A model generated the notes under the pieces. It was not told the DNA's origin and did not search any database. It saw only the letters and a list, made by a program, of their open reading frames with translations. Positions 28,724 through 37,727 of a stretch of DNA of 64,000 nt are shown piece after piece. Numbering within the stretch: position 1 is the stretch's first letter; each line of letters starts with the position of its first letter. The DNA is from Colwellia psychrerythraea 34H. GTDB lineage: Bacteria > Pseudomonadota > Gammaproteobacteria > Enterobacterales > Alteromonadaceae. The position numbers and the translations under genes are program-made. The stretch covers positions 4,464,001-4,528,000 of the forward strand of contig NC_003910.7 in the NCBI RefSeq assembly GCF_000012325.1, in the 5' to 3' direction.

Positions 28724-29425
28724 GTGAATACTAAACCCTTAATTTACGTTATCGATGATGAAGCCGAAATATGTGACTTAGTTTGCCAAGAACTGGAGCG
28801 TTATAACTTCAGTGCGCAAGCATTCACTACAGGCGAACAAGCCCTATTGGCAATTAAAAAACAGTTACCATCACTTTGTATTATTGATCTTGGTTTGCCT
28901 GATATGGATGGTTTGTCATTAGTGAAGAAGCTTTTTGATGATAAAAAAATTGGCGTTATTATTTTATCAGGTCGTAACAGCTTGCCCGATAAAGTCTTAG
29001 GCTTGGAGCTTGGTGCTGATGATTATATTAGTAAACCTTTCGATCCGCGAGAACTCGTTGCTCGAGTAAAAAGTATCATTCGTCGGATTGTAGTCAATGA
29101 ATCACCTATCACATCACTTCATACCGCAAGCTTTGGCGATTGGACATTTGAACAATCAACACTGACTTTAGCCAACAACAAGGGCGATAGCTTTATGCTA
29201 AGCGCTGCTGAAACTGAAATACTGATGGTATTACTGAATGCCCCCAGACAAATATTATCACGAGAGCGTTTACTGAGCGAAGATGCAACATCTTTCGACC
29301 GGAGTATTGACGTTAGAATGTCGAGATTAAGAAAAAAAATAGAACACGATCATAAAAACCCCAAAATCATTAAAACGGTGTACGGTGCAGGGTATATTTT
29401 TACTTTGGAAGTCACTTGGCAGTAA
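28724..29425 (+). CDS. OmpR/PhoB-family response regulator
   Basis: A 233-aa transcription regulator with a receiver (about 5-118; acidic pair DDE, phospho-acceptor Asp in CIIDLGLPDMDG, Lys in ISKPF) and a C-terminal winged-helix DNA-binding domain (about 140-230, ending VYGAGYIFTL). The GTG at 28724 was chosen because GAGGTGAT lies just upstream; the earlier in-frame GTG at 28712 is itself part of that ribosome site. It is the likely partner of the hybrid kinase ending 24 bp upstream, forming a two-gene operon. Confidence 0.9.
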   Translation: MNTKPLIYVIDDEAEICDLVCQELERYNFSAQAFTTGEQALLAIKKQLPSLCIIDLGLPDMDGLSLVKKLFDDKKIGVIILSGRNSLPDKVLGLELGADDYISKPFDPRELVARVKSIIRRIVVNESPITSLHTASFGDWTFEQSTLTLANNKGDSFMLSAAETEILMVLLNAPRQILSRERLLSEDATSFDRSIDVRMSRLRKKIEHDHKNPKIIKTVYGAGYIFTLEVTWQ

Positions 29426-29436
29426 GTTATGTTGCT

Positions 29437-29490
29437 AGCAAAGTAAACTAACGTATTCTAAACATTAGTGAGTTCGCTACTTTGCTTTTG
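29437..29490 (+). terminator. terminator after the response regulator
   Basis: AGCAAAGTA (29437-29445) pairs with TACTTTGCT (29478-29486), with an inner ACTAA/TTAGT pairing, and is followed by TTTG. It could end transcripts from either side of this convergent junction. Confidence 0.5.
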
Positions 29491-29503
29491 AACATGACTC
29501 AAT

Positions 29504-29535
29504 AACCTCAATTCTGCTTAAGCATAGTTGAGGTT
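29504..29535 (-). terminator. hairpin after maeA (weak terminator)
   Basis: AACCTCAA (29504-29511) pairs with TTGAGGTT (29528-29535), and the loop contains the palindrome GCTTAAGC. On the minus strand it lies 20 nt after the malic enzyme stop and is followed only by TTATT. Confidence 0.45.
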
Positions 29536-29555
29536 AATTAAGCAGTCACCGAATA

Positions 29556-31244
29556 TTACAAGCTTGTTCTACGGTATTGACGATATTCAGGTTTCCAAAA
29601 ATTATGCTCTATTTTTGCTAACAACTCATCATCAGTTAGCTCCAATGCTAATCCTTGTTTATAAGCTACTTTAGCAATAGCAAAAGCAATATCCCTACTT
29701 AATTGTGCAATAGACGTTAACGGTGGCAATAACTCATCAGACTCGCCATTTGCAAGCGGTGATGCCGCAGCTAAGGTTTCACTCGCCACTTGTAACATCC
29801 CATCGGTAATTCGACTGATATTTGCCGCAACAACAGCTAAGCCAACACCAGGGAAGATGTAACTATTATTACATTGAGCAATTGGGAACGTTTTTCCTTG
29901 ATACTCAATAGGATCAAACGGGCTTCCTGTTGCAATAATTACTTGCCCTTGTGTCCAATTAATAACTTGGCTAGGTGTTGCTTCAACTTGACGAGATGGA
30001 TTACTTAACGGGAAGATTATCGGCATCTCACAATGAGACTTCATCGCGGTAATAACTTTTTCAGTAAATAATCCCGCTTGGCCAGAGACACCAATAAGAA
30101 TATCAGGTTTAGCGCCGTGCATTACTTCAACAAGTGAGGCAAACTCTCCAGCAATATCCCACTCAGCGATGGCTTCATTGCTTTGTACTAGTTTTTGCTG
30201 AAAATCACGAAGTTCGCCCATACCCTGCGTTAACAAACCAAACCTATCAACCATAAACACTTGGCTACGGGCTTGCTCGGCACCAAGGCCTTCATTCATC
30301 ATCTGGCTGATAATTTGTTCGGCAATACCACAACCTGCAGAGCCTGCACCAACAAAAGCAACATTCAACTCTGAGAGTTTAGAGCCTTTACTACGACAAG
30401 CAGCCAGTAAAGTCCCAACAGTTACCGAAGCAGTTCCCTGAATATCATCATTAAAACAACAGATTCTATCTTTATAACGTTGCAATAAAGGCATCGCATT
30501 TGGCTGTGCGAAATCTTCAAATTGCAACAAAACATTTGGCCAGCGACGTTTAACTGCGCTGATAAATAACTCTAAAAATTCATCATAGGAATCTTGATCG
30601 ATACGCTTATGTCGAGCACCCATGTACATAGGGTCATCTAATAGTTTCTGGTTATTAGTACCTACATCAAGCATTACCGGCAAAGTATGCGCTGGGCTAA
30701 TACCACCACAAGCGGTATAAAGAGAGAGCTTACCGATTGGAATACCCATACCGCCAATGCCTTGATCGCCAAGACCCAAAATACGTTCACCATCGGTAAC
30801 TACAATCACTTTTACTTTATTTTTAGTCGCATTACGCAGCATGTCATCAATATTAAATCTATCTTCATAAGAGATAAACAAACCGCGTGAGCTGCGGTAA
30901 ATATCAGAAAACTGCTCACAAGCATCGCCAACCGTTGGGGTATAAATAATAGGCATCATTTCGGCCAGATTATTTTGTACCAATTTAAAAAACAACGTTT
31001 CATTATTATCATGGATAGCACGTAAATAAATATGCTTATTGATGTTAGTTTGAAAACAACTGTACTGACGAAATGCACGCTCTGCTTGTTCATCAATACT
31101 TTCAAAGCGTGGTGGCAAAAGCCCAGTTAGGTTAAAACTACCGCGTTCTTCTTTGCTAAAAGCACTGCCCTTGTTCAGTAAAGGGGTTTCTAATAATGAT
31201 GGACCGGCATAAGGGATGTAAAGTGGGCGTTGAGATTGAGGCAT
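29556..31244 (-). CDS. maeA: NAD-dependent malic enzyme
   Basis: Malic enzyme oxidatively decarboxylates malate to pyruvate, feeding gluconeogenesis and amino acid synthesis when organic acids are used. The 562 residues (E. coli MaeA 565) carry the family signature [22 protein letters not shown], the catalytic Tyr/Lys region ([36 protein letters not shown]) and the dinucleotide loop [18 protein letters not shown] preference is assumed from its resemblance to MaeA/SfcA. It is transcribed alone and converges on the two-component genes. Confidence 0.95.
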   Translation of the reverse strand: MPQSQRPLYIPYAGPSLLETPLLNKGSAFSKEERGSFNLTGLLPPRFESIDEQAERAFRQYSCFQTNINKHIYLRAIHDNNETLFFKLVQNNLAEMMPIIYTPTVGDACEQFSDIYRSSRGLFISYEDRFNIDDMLRNATKNKVKVIVVTDGERILGLGDQGIGGMGIPIGKLSLYTACGGISPAHTLPVMLDVGTNNQKLLDDPMYMGARHKRIDQDSYDEFLELFISAVKRRWPNVLLQFEDFAQPNAMPLLQRYKDRICCFNDDIQGTASVTVGTLLAACRSKGSKLSELNVAFVGAGSAGCGIAEQIISQMMNEGLGAEQARSQVFMVDRFGLLTQGMGELRDFQQKLVQSNEAIAEWDIAGEFASLVEVMHGAKPDILIGVSGQAGLFTEKVITAMKSHCEMPIIFPLSNPSRQVEATPSQVINWTQGQVIIATGSPFDPIEYQGKTFPIAQCNNSYIFPGVGLAVVAANISRITDGMLQVASETLAAASPLANGESDELLPPLTSIAQLSRDIAFAIAKVAYKQGLALELTDDELLAKIEHNFWKPEYRQYRRTSL

Positions 31245-31506
31245 TTGGATGACTACTTATTTGTTTTGTGAATAATCGAAATAGGTGAAATTGATAATAC
31301 CATTAGTATAAATGATATTGAACCTGCTGCAAAGCAGGAGAATGGTTGAATATGTTAAAAATTAGAATAATTAGTTGAATCTATTTGATAAAAAATTAGA
31401 TTCTACTATGTGAAATCAGCATATATTATAAGCAAGAACAGCAGGACTCTACTAGCTGATGATTTGAAGCCAGTGCAGTCAAAGTAATATCGACAAAGCA
31501 ACAGAA

Positions 31507-31713
31507 CTAATCTACTTCTGCCATCCAAGCTAATTGAATCGCTTCTAATACTCGCTCGCCGCAATGCTTAGGATCATCATCAAAACGTTCCAAATCAAGT
31601 ACCCACTGTCTTAAATCAGTGAAATGCAGTTTAAAGGGGTCAACGTTAGGATGCTCTTCAATTAAGTCCAACGCTATCTCTTGCGAATCACTCCAAAGTA
31701 GTCCTGTAGCCAT
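31507..31713 (-). CDS. iscX: Fe-S cluster assembly protein IscX (YfhJ)
   Basis: IscX is a small acidic protein that binds IscS and iron and modulates Fe-S cluster assembly. The 68 residues align with E. coli IscX through W-S-D-S-Q-E-I near the start, LHFTDLRQWVLDLERFDDDP in the middle, and LEAIQLAWMAEVD at the end. AGGA 7 nt before the ATG supports the start. Unusually it is not in an isc operon here: its neighbours are malic enzyme and an unannotated 41-codon ORF 69 bp upstream on the same strand. Confidence 0.93.
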   Translation of the reverse strand: MATGLLWSDSQEIALDLIEEHPNVDPFKLHFTDLRQWVLDLERFDDDPKHCGERVLEAIQLAWMAEVD

Positions 31714-31782
31714 GATGTTTTCCTATAATGAAGCCGTTACTTTAGTAAGTTTATACTTATGTATTTAACAATACGTTTAACA

Positions 31783-31908
31783 CTAAAATAACAAATGAAA
31801 GAAAAAGAAATCTACAATTAACATTAGTATAAGCCAAATGAATAGCAACCTTGCTTTTCGACAAAAAGGGCAATCGGTATGCCACCAATTTTTAAGTTTA
31901 CTCTTCAT
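31783..31908 (-). CDS. small membrane protein with CPFC motif (41 aa)
   Basis: This ORF is not a known family to me. The minus strand from the ATG at 31908 reads 41 codons to a TAG. GGAG lies 5 nt before the ATG, an excellent ribosome site. The N-terminal third is basic and Trp-containing (MKSKLKNWWHTD), followed by CPFC, then RKAR and a long hydrophobic tail rich in Leu, Ile and Phe (about residues 21-41). That layout suggests a one-helix membrane protein with a cytoplasmic CxxC that could bind metal or form a disulfide. It points toward iscX 69 bp away, so the two may be co-transcribed. Confidence 0.6.
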   Translation of the reverse strand: MKSKLKNWWHTDCPFCRKARLLFIWLILMLIVDFFFFHLLF

Positions 31909-32078
31909 TCACACTCCACAAAATACACCTTGTCACAATATTAACGTATTTAGTGATTAAAACCATAAAACAAAATTAGCCAAATAACCACAAAATAAGC
32001 AACACAATGCTAATATACAGTGAATAATTGGTTTTAAATTCCATAAATAATCAATAAACATAAAAAACAGGCTGAAGC

Positions 32079-32537
32079 ATGGACTCTTTTGATAAACACA
32101 TTTTAAGTATTTTACAAAAAGATTGTACTTTATCAACCAGCGAGATTGCTGAGCGAGTGGGACTTTCGACGACCCCTTGTTGGCGAAGAATCCAAGCAAT
32201 GGAAAAATCAGGTGTCATTAAAGGGCGTGTTGCCCTGGCGGATCCAGAAAAGTTAAACGTGGGTTTATCTATTTTTGTTATGGTAAAGACTAATCAACAT
32301 AATCCCGATTGGTTAACGACCTTTGCTAAAGTTGCAGAAGACTTCCCTGAAATTGTCGAGTTCTATCGCATGAGTGGCGATGTAGATTACTTGCTTAGAG
32401 TTGTGGTGCCCGATATGAAAGCCTACGACCGATTCTATAAAGAGCTTATCACTCGGGTAGATTTTTCTGACATAAGTTCAAGTTTCGCTATGGAAGAAAT
32501 AAAGTACACCACTGCCCTGCCTATTGATTATATTTAG
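32079..32537 (+). CDS. Lrp/AsnC-family transcriptional regulator
   Basis: A 152-aa regulator with an N-terminal helix-turn-helix (about 4-60, DKHILSILQKDCTLSTSEIAERVGLSTTPCWRRI) and a C-terminal RAM ligand-binding domain (about 65-145, with MSGDVDYLLRVVVPDM). Such proteins sense amino acids and control amino acid metabolism or transport genes. The target is unknown. It diverges from the iscX/small-protein pair and may regulate its own divergent promoter region. AGG 7 nt before the ATG supports the start. Confidence 0.92.
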   Translation: MDSFDKHILSILQKDCTLSTSEIAERVGLSTTPCWRRIQAMEKSGVIKGRVALADPEKLNVGLSIFVMVKTNQHNPDWLTTFAKVAEDFPEIVEFYRMSGDVDYLLRVVVPDMKAYDRFYKELITRVDFSDISSSFAMEEIKYTTALPIDYI

Positions 32538-32676
32538 CTTTTTAATATGGGGAAAACCTAACAGCTGCTCAATAAGTCTTTATAAAACCACCTAAGTAGT
32601 GACCCTATTAAACATGTAGCAGTAATTCAATAGGGTAGCGCGGCTTAATTAGTGAGAGTTTTACTTTTATTCATTA

Positions 32677-33597
32677 CTAAAATTGTGCTGTAACGTTAAA
32701 ATAATATCCTTCGTATTCATTTCTATTTTTCTCGTTCACAACTGAATTATAACCCGTTTGCACTGAGTAATTCTGATTAATGAAATAATTAGCACTCACA
32801 CCATAAGCATCATCTTCGCTAAAATAAGCGGTAATAGATGTTCTTGTATCATAATAATAACTGCCATTTACACTCCAGTAATTATCAGCAAAAAAATAGT
32901 CCCTATTATCATGTAGGTATTCACCACCAATCATGAGATAACTTTGCTCTCCTACGCTAAAAAAGTATTGAGATGAAAGTTCGTTAATATCAAAATTATC
33001 ACTCGCATTATAGCTAAAGCCAATATAATCAGTCCCCTCTAGCTGCCAATTATAACTCATAGTATAACCACAAATATTATCGAAATTTTCTTCACAACCA
33101 GCACTAATAAGAAAATTATCAGAAAATAAATACCCTATTAATAATGAGACGTCACTATCATCGTTATCAAAGCTATAATCATTCCACTTACCTTTTGACT
33201 CGTTATAGTCGTAACTAGCGCCAATGATAAAGCTATTTACTATCCATTGACCACCGATACCGTAGGTAGTAGCGCTTGAATCAAAATTAGTGTCCTGACC
33301 ATGCATTAAAGAAGAGCCATCCCTATTTCGGTTGACCGCCGAAGCAAAGACATTACTACTAGTATTAATGTAAGCAAACTCATTTAAAGGGCCGAGTGCC
33401 AACCTTTCATCAAAATAATATTTACTGGATAACGAAAAATTATCCGAATCACCTTTATTGTAAAATCCATATTCTGGTGCATCAGCAAAGTAACTTTCAT
33501 GGGCGTAAGATAGTGACGTAAACGACTGGTAGCTTTCGGCAAGTACGGTATTGCTTAGGAGAATAACTGCTAAGGCTGATAGTTTTGATAGTTTCAA
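32677..33597 (-). CDS. putative outer-membrane porin (beta-barrel)
   Basis: The 306-aa protein begins with a signal peptide (MKLSKLSALAVILLSNTVLA, cleaved after residue 20). The rest alternates polar and aromatic residues in short strands and ends in Phe (NVTAQF), the signal read by the BAM complex. It resembles the 'putative general porin' group found in Shewanella and Colwellia, with the opening pattern ESYQSFTSLSYAHES. Two Cys residues in the middle (GCEENFDNICGY) could form a disulfide. The transported solute is unknown. It is transcribed alone. Confidence 0.8.
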   Translation of the reverse strand: MKLSKLSALAVILLSNTVLAESYQSFTSLSYAHESYFADAPEYGFYNKGDSDNFSLSSKYYFDERLALGPLNEFAYINTSSNVFASAVNRNRDGSSLMHGQDTNFDSSATTYGIGGQWIVNSFIIGASYDYNESKGKWNDYSFDNDDSDVSLLIGYLFSDNFLISAGCEENFDNICGYTMSYNWQLEGTDYIGFSYNASDNFDINELSSQYFFSVGEQSYLMIGGEYLHDNRDYFFADNYWSVNGSYYYDTRTSITAYFSEDDAYGVSANYFINQNYSVQTGYNSVVNEKNRNEYEGYYFNVTAQF

Positions 33598-33791
33598 TGT
33601 GTAAGATCCCTTTAATTGTAATATCCATATAAAACAAAGTAAATATGACAGTTCCCACTTCCCTCGTCTACCAATACACTAAGAATCTTACACTTTTCAT
33701 ACAATTAGCAGGAAACATGCTTCTTGATTGGTAACCGGTATAATAATAAAATATCATTTATCACTTTTTCATACCCTTTTGCAGATTTAAT

Positions 33792-34049
33792 ATGAGTACA
33801 ATAAAATTCTCAAGTACAGAAACAGAGCAGTTAGTTATTAAGATTCAAGACTATTTTGCCAAAGAGCTCGATCAAGACCTTGGTCAGTTTGATGCTGAAT
33901 TTTTACTCGACTTTTTTTCTAAAGAAGTCGGCGCTCACTTTTATAATCGTGGTTTGTCTGATGCGCAATTGGTTATTGCCGCTAAACTGGACAATGTTAG
34001 TGAAATGATACAAGAAGGCATTAGTGAAATAGAAAAGCCTATAAGTTAA
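33792..34049 (+). CDS. DUF2164 family protein
   Basis: An 85-aa acidic cytoplasmic protein. It matches the DUF2164 pattern from memory: IKFSSTETEQLVIKIQDYF, then ELDQDLGQFDAEFLLDFF and FYNRGLSDAQ. No function is established for this family. It stands alone between a porin gene and an M3 peptidase gene, ending at a bidirectional terminator. Confidence 0.85.
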   Translation: MSTIKFSSTETEQLVIKIQDYFAKELDQDLGQFDAEFLLDFFSKEVGAHFYNRGLSDAQLVIAAKLDNVSEMIQEGISEIEKPIS

Positions 34050-34141
34050 GTTCTTATCGTACAAGTAATATTGACACTTTAAAGTTTCACAGAAATTCGC
34101 AGCTATAATAATGGCTTTAGTCGGCTAATTTAAACCAATAA

Positions 34142-34163
34142 AAAACTCGCCGAAGCGAGTTTT
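34142..34163. terminator. bidirectional terminator
   Basis: AAAACTCGC, loop CGAA, GCGAGTTTT: a perfect 9-bp stem whose ends give T-rich tails on both strands. It lies between the convergent DUF2164 and M3 peptidase genes. Confidence 0.85.
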
Positions 34164-34200
34164 AATTACTGTAATACTTACTGCTATTTACAGCGTATCT

Positions 34201-36393
34201 TTAATCTTTAGTTTTTACCGGAAAACCGCGATCGCGCATTAATGCTTCTACTTTTGCATCTCGACCTCTAAAGGCACGATAAGCTTCACTTGGATCAACC
34301 GCATTGCGGACACTAAATAAATGCTCTACCAGTTTATCGGCAACACCTTTATCGTAAAAACCACCAGGAGCTTCTGCAAAAGCTTCTGCCGCATCAGACG
34401 TTAAGACTTCAGCCCACATATAACCATAATAACTTGACGCATACCCTTCACTACTAAAGATATGACCAAATTGCGGACTACGATGACGCATAACAATTTG
34501 CTTAGGCATTTTTAATTCAGCTAGTGTTTTACGCTCAAATTTATCTGGGTCAATACCTGTAGGGTCTACAGTATGAAACTTCATATCAACCAAAGCAGAC
34601 GCTAAATATTCAGTAGTGCTAAAGCCTTGATTAAAGGTTGCTGCTTGTTTAATTTTAGCTATAAGCGCTTTAGGCATGGCTTTGCCCGTTTTGTAATGTA
34701 CAAGGTAGTTGTCAATCACTTCATCAGTCGATAACCAACGCTCTAATAGTTGTGATTGAAATTCAGTGTAATCACGCACGCCAGAGTTAAGTGTTGGGTA
34801 CTCAACTTTTGAGGCTAAAAAGTGTAAAGCATGACCAAATTCATGGAAGTAGGTTTCTGCATCTGACCAAGAAATCAAAGTAGGTTGTCCAGCAACACCT
34901 TTAGAAAAGTTAGAGTTGTTAGAAGACAGTACATTTGTCTTACCGCCAAAGGTAGTGTGAGAGCGATAGGTAGTCGCCCATGCCCCTGAACGTTTACCTT
35001 TACGTGCGAATGGATCTAAATACCATAGGCCAATATGCTCACCTGAAGTTTTATCTTTTACTTCCCAAACACGAACATCTTCATGAAATACCGGTACTGA
35101 ACCATCAGTCACTTCCACGAAATTAAAATTAAATAAGCGCCCTGCTACATAAAACATAGCTTCACGTAAATTATTTAACTGTAAATACTGTTTAACTTCA
35201 TCAGAGTCTAGGTCGTATTTATCTTTACGTACTTTCTCGGCATAAAAGCGGTAATCCCAAGCTTGTACTTGTTCTATCCCATCTTGTTTTTTCCCAATAG
35301 CTAACATATCAGCAACTTCTTCATCAACACGTGCAATGGCTGCTGGCCAAACAGATTCCATTAAAGCGATCGCATTTTCTGGTGATTTAGCCATGCGATC
35401 TTCTAATCGCCACGAGGCATAGTTTTTGTAGCCTAATAAGCCGACACGTTCATGACGCAGCTGTAATATTTCTGCAATGATGGCATTGTTGTCAAACTCA
35501 TCGCCATTATCACCACGGCTGTAGTAGTTTTGCCAAACCTGTTTTCTTAAAGCACGCTCTGTTGAATACGTTAAAAAGGGGTCCATAGAAGAGCGAGTAT
35601 TGGTAATTGCAAACTCACCTTGATGATCTCGCTCAGTCGCAGCAGCAGCGGCAACATTTACTATAGACTCTGGTAAGCCGCCCAACTGTGCTTTAGTTAA
35701 GTAAACAACATAACTTTCTTCATCCGCTAAAACGTTATTACCAAACTTCGTTTGTAACTGCGCTAACCGTTGATTAATTTCGGCATAACGCTCTTTATCG
35801 CTATCATTTAATGTCGCACCATCACGTGAAAAACTATTATAAGTTAATAAAACTAAACGCTGTTTTGCCGGACTCAATGATTTAACTTCATCAGAATTAT
35901 AAACAGCTGAAATACGATTAAATAATTTTTTGTTTTGTTTGATCCTTGATGAAAAGGTAGATAATTTCGGTGCTAGTTCTGTACCAATTTTTCTAAATTC
36001 ACTGCTTGATTTATTTGCACTCCAAATACCGTAATACGTGAAAATTCTATCTAGGTCACTGCCCGTTTTTTCCATAGCAACAATTGTATTTTCAAATGTA
36101 GCCGCTTGGGGGTTATTAGCAATTAAATCGATTTCAGCTAAATTAGTCGCCATCGCTGTTTCCATTGCTGGCACTAGGCCTGCTAATGTTACTTGATCAA
36201 ATGCAGGAACGCCCTGAAAAGGCCCTTGCCATTTAGCTAAGAGAAGTGCTTCGGATTCTTTTACCGCTTGAACACTGACAGTAGCTTTAGTTACTGTGTT
36301 AGCTGCTGGCTTTACATCGGTAACTTCTGTTGCTGTTGAGCAACCCATTAAAATACTAGAAACTAAAAATGCTTTGATAAACAGTGGTTTCAT
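34201..36393 (-). CDS. M3-family metallopeptidase lipoprotein (Dcp-like)
   Basis: A zinc peptidase of the peptidyl-dipeptidase/oligopeptidase A family, 730 residues from the ATG at 36393. The zinc site HEFGH is in TYFHEFGHALHFLASKVEYP, with the downstream Glu ligand expected in the next helix. The substrate-side loop has YFYDP-like HRSPQFGHIFSSEGYASSYYGYMW. The N terminus is a lipoprotein signal ending LMGC, so the enzyme is probably tethered in the periplasm or outer membrane, unlike cytoplasmic OpdA. AAAGAGA 7 nt upstream favours this start over the in-frame one at 36441. Confidence 0.9.
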   Translation of the reverse strand: MKPLFIKAFLVSSILMGCSTATEVTDVKPAANTVTKATVSVQAVKESEALLLAKWQGPFQGVPAFDQVTLAGLVPAMETAMATNLAEIDLIANNPQAATFENTIVAMEKTGSDLDRIFTYYGIWSANKSSSEFRKIGTELAPKLSTFSSRIKQNKKLFNRISAVYNSDEVKSLSPAKQRLVLLTYNSFSRDGATLNDSDKERYAEINQRLAQLQTKFGNNVLADEESYVVYLTKAQLGGLPESIVNVAAAAATERDHQGEFAITNTRSSMDPFLTYSTERALRKQVWQNYYSRGDNGDEFDNNAIIAEILQLRHERVGLLGYKNYASWRLEDRMAKSPENAIALMESVWPAAIARVDEEVADMLAIGKKQDGIEQVQAWDYRFYAEKVRKDKYDLDSDEVKQYLQLNNLREAMFYVAGRLFNFNFVEVTDGSVPVFHEDVRVWEVKDKTSGEHIGLWYLDPFARKGKRSGAWATTYRSHTTFGGKTNVLSSNNSNFSKGVAGQPTLISWSDAETYFHEFGHALHFLASKVEYPTLNSGVRDYTEFQSQLLERWLSTDEVIDNYLVHYKTGKAMPKALIAKIKQAATFNQGFSTTEYLASALVDMKFHTVDPTGIDPDKFERKTLAELKMPKQIVMRHRSPQFGHIFSSEGYASSYYGYMWAEVLTSDAAEAFAEAPGGFYDKGVADKLVEHLFSVRNAVDPSEAYRAFRGRDAKVEALMRDRGFPVKTKD

Positions 36394-36500
36394 TGAATAT
36401 TCTCTTTTTATAGTAATTGCCATTACTATACCAAGCATCAACTAGAGGCGATATATCAGTAATTACCATCTACCGCAGTATCAAAGCGGTTAATCTCATT

Positions 36501-36809
36501 TATACCCATTACCAATCAAAGTGAGGATTTCAGTGGGAATTAAAACCACTTTAGGCAAGGCAAATAATCAAAGCATAGTCATTCTATGCTTTGATTATTA
36601 AACGCCGTATAAAGTGATTTTACCCCCATCAAAGAAGCGCTTGAGCAACATTACTCCATCGTTGATGTGATTTATAATGACGCTACATGGATGGTGTTAT
36701 TAGAGAATGCAGGAGCAATTCTCCTGAATAACCATTATTTCATCACAGCGTCTTGAATTGAAATAGCTCAAGTACTCTGAAACCTGCATTTTGAATGGTA
36801 ACGGGTATA
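36501..36809. mobile_element. family B miniature inverted-repeat element (309 bp)
   Basis: Ends TATACCCATTACCAATCAAA and, inverted, TATACCCGTTACCATTCAAA continue to a shared TTTCAG, giving terminal inverted repeats of about 33 bp. Inside is a perfect 16-bp hairpin (AATAATCAAAGCATAG with its complement, 5-nt loop) and a smaller AGGAG/CTCCT hairpin. There is no ORF of note. A much shortened copy of the two ends lies at 41516-41570. Confidence 0.8.
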
Positions 36810-36827
36810 TTATATGTTACAACACAT

Positions 36828-36857
36828 AAAAAAGGCCGACTACCTAAGTAGCCGACC
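36828..36857 (-). terminator. terminator downstream of the EF-hand gene
   Basis: On the minus strand, GGTCGGCTAC, loop TTAG, GTAGTCGGCC, then six T residues. The 10-bp stem includes two G-U pairs that form only on this strand, which fixes its direction. Confidence 0.8.
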
Positions 36858-36859
36858 CA

Positions 36860-36956
36860 AGGGGAGAGAAAGGGTATATACCAAATCGATGCAGAAACTT
36901 TCTCAGTCCTTAAGAAAGATGACTAACTGATTTGATATGGGGTTGGGGGCTCCCCT
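36860..36956 (-). other. nested three-stem structure in the 3' region of the EF-hand gene
   Basis: Three nested inverted repeats are spaced along 97 bp: AGGGGAG/CTCCCCT (36860-36866 with 36950-36956), CAAATC/GATTTG (36882-36887 with 36929-36934) and CTTTCT/AGAAAG (36898-36903 with 36913-36918). The region lies between the EF-hand stop and its terminator, so it would be transcribed as 3' UTR. It might equally be a decayed palindromic element. Confidence 0.45.
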
Positions 36957-37005
36957 AAAACTGTCACGAGCAAGTACTACTCGCTGTTTACTTGTTATTT
37001 ACTTA

Positions 37006-37374
37006 CTATTTAGTAAGCGCCGCCTTTTTAGCGACAAAATCAACTAACTCTTGTTCTGTCACTGAGTTGTCAGCATTACTATCTATATTTGTGAAGGACT
37101 TCACTAACCATCTATTTTCTCCATCAACAACTTCTTGTCGGCTTAACATGCCATTTTTGTCGATGTCTAATGAAGTAAAAGTAAATTTATCGCTTGGCTC
37201 TTTTACTTCTTCGATAGCTGCTGTAATTGCTTCTGCGTTAGCCGAGTTTTCAGCATTCACGACGGTATTATCTTCATTGCTATACGCGAGTTCATCATCA
37301 GCATTGACGAAAAAAGATGCCATACTTACGGCTACTACAAATGCGGTTACTTGAGTTAAACTGATACTATCCAT
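37006..37374 (-). CDS. secreted EF-hand calcium-binding protein
   Basis: A 122-aa protein with an N-terminal signal peptide (to about residue 25, SMASFFVNA) and two EF-hand loops: DIDKNGMLSRQE (about 70-81) and DSNADNSVTEQE (about 97-108), both with acidic residues at ligand positions 1, 3 or 5, and 12. It probably binds calcium in the periplasm; any partner is unknown. GAGG 7 nt before the ATG supports the start. It is followed by a structured 3' region and a clear terminator. Confidence 0.85.
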   Translation of the reverse strand: MDSISLTQVTAFVVAVSMASFFVNADDELAYSNEDNTVVNAENSANAEAITAAIEEVKEPSDKFTFTSLDIDKNGMLSRQEVVDGENRWLVKSFTNIDSNADNSVTEQELVDFVAKKAALTK

Positions 37375-37672
37375 GGTGAATCCTCTTTTTTAATATTAAA
37401 GCGTTTTATAAGCGCTAGTTAAATCCATTATCAACCAAGGTTTAGCACAGAGCATGCCAAACAATATAACCATTTGATTTAAAAGAATTTAATTAACAAA
37501 TGATGCATTAATAACGTACTAAAGTGTCACCAAATAACAACACAATAAAATATTGCCAGTTATTGTTAAATAAAAAAACAAAAGAAAACATTATTTTACA
37601 AAGACTTAAGAAAGTTAAAATTATCATTTATCCTTGTCTCAAAATAAAGACACCCTTGTTTTTACTTTATTT

Positions 37673-37701
37673 TTGTCATACAAAGGGTACTCAGATGTAA
37701 C
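37673..37701 (+). promoter_or_regulatory. possible promoter of glrK-qseG-glrR
   Basis: TTGTCA (37673-37678), a 17-nt spacer and TGTAAC (37696-37701) match 5/6 and 4/6 of consensus. The rest of the 350-bp gap before glrK is AT-rich with no other clear signal. Confidence 0.3.
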
Positions 37702-37727
37702 CATGTAAAGCGTTTAGGCTAGATTTT

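Noticed and set aside
31321..31506. A further element or gene between maeA and iscX
   Set aside because: AT-rich with no inverted ends, ORF or repeat in common with the other elements.
31957..32199. 80-codon minus-strand frame overlapping the Lrp gene
   Set aside because: Antisense to the Lrp helix-turn-helix coding region; no ribosome site.
33739..33760. TATAAT-like box before the DUF2164 gene as a promoter
   Set aside because: The -10 looks perfect, but no acceptable -35 lies at 16-18 nt; not strong enough to list.
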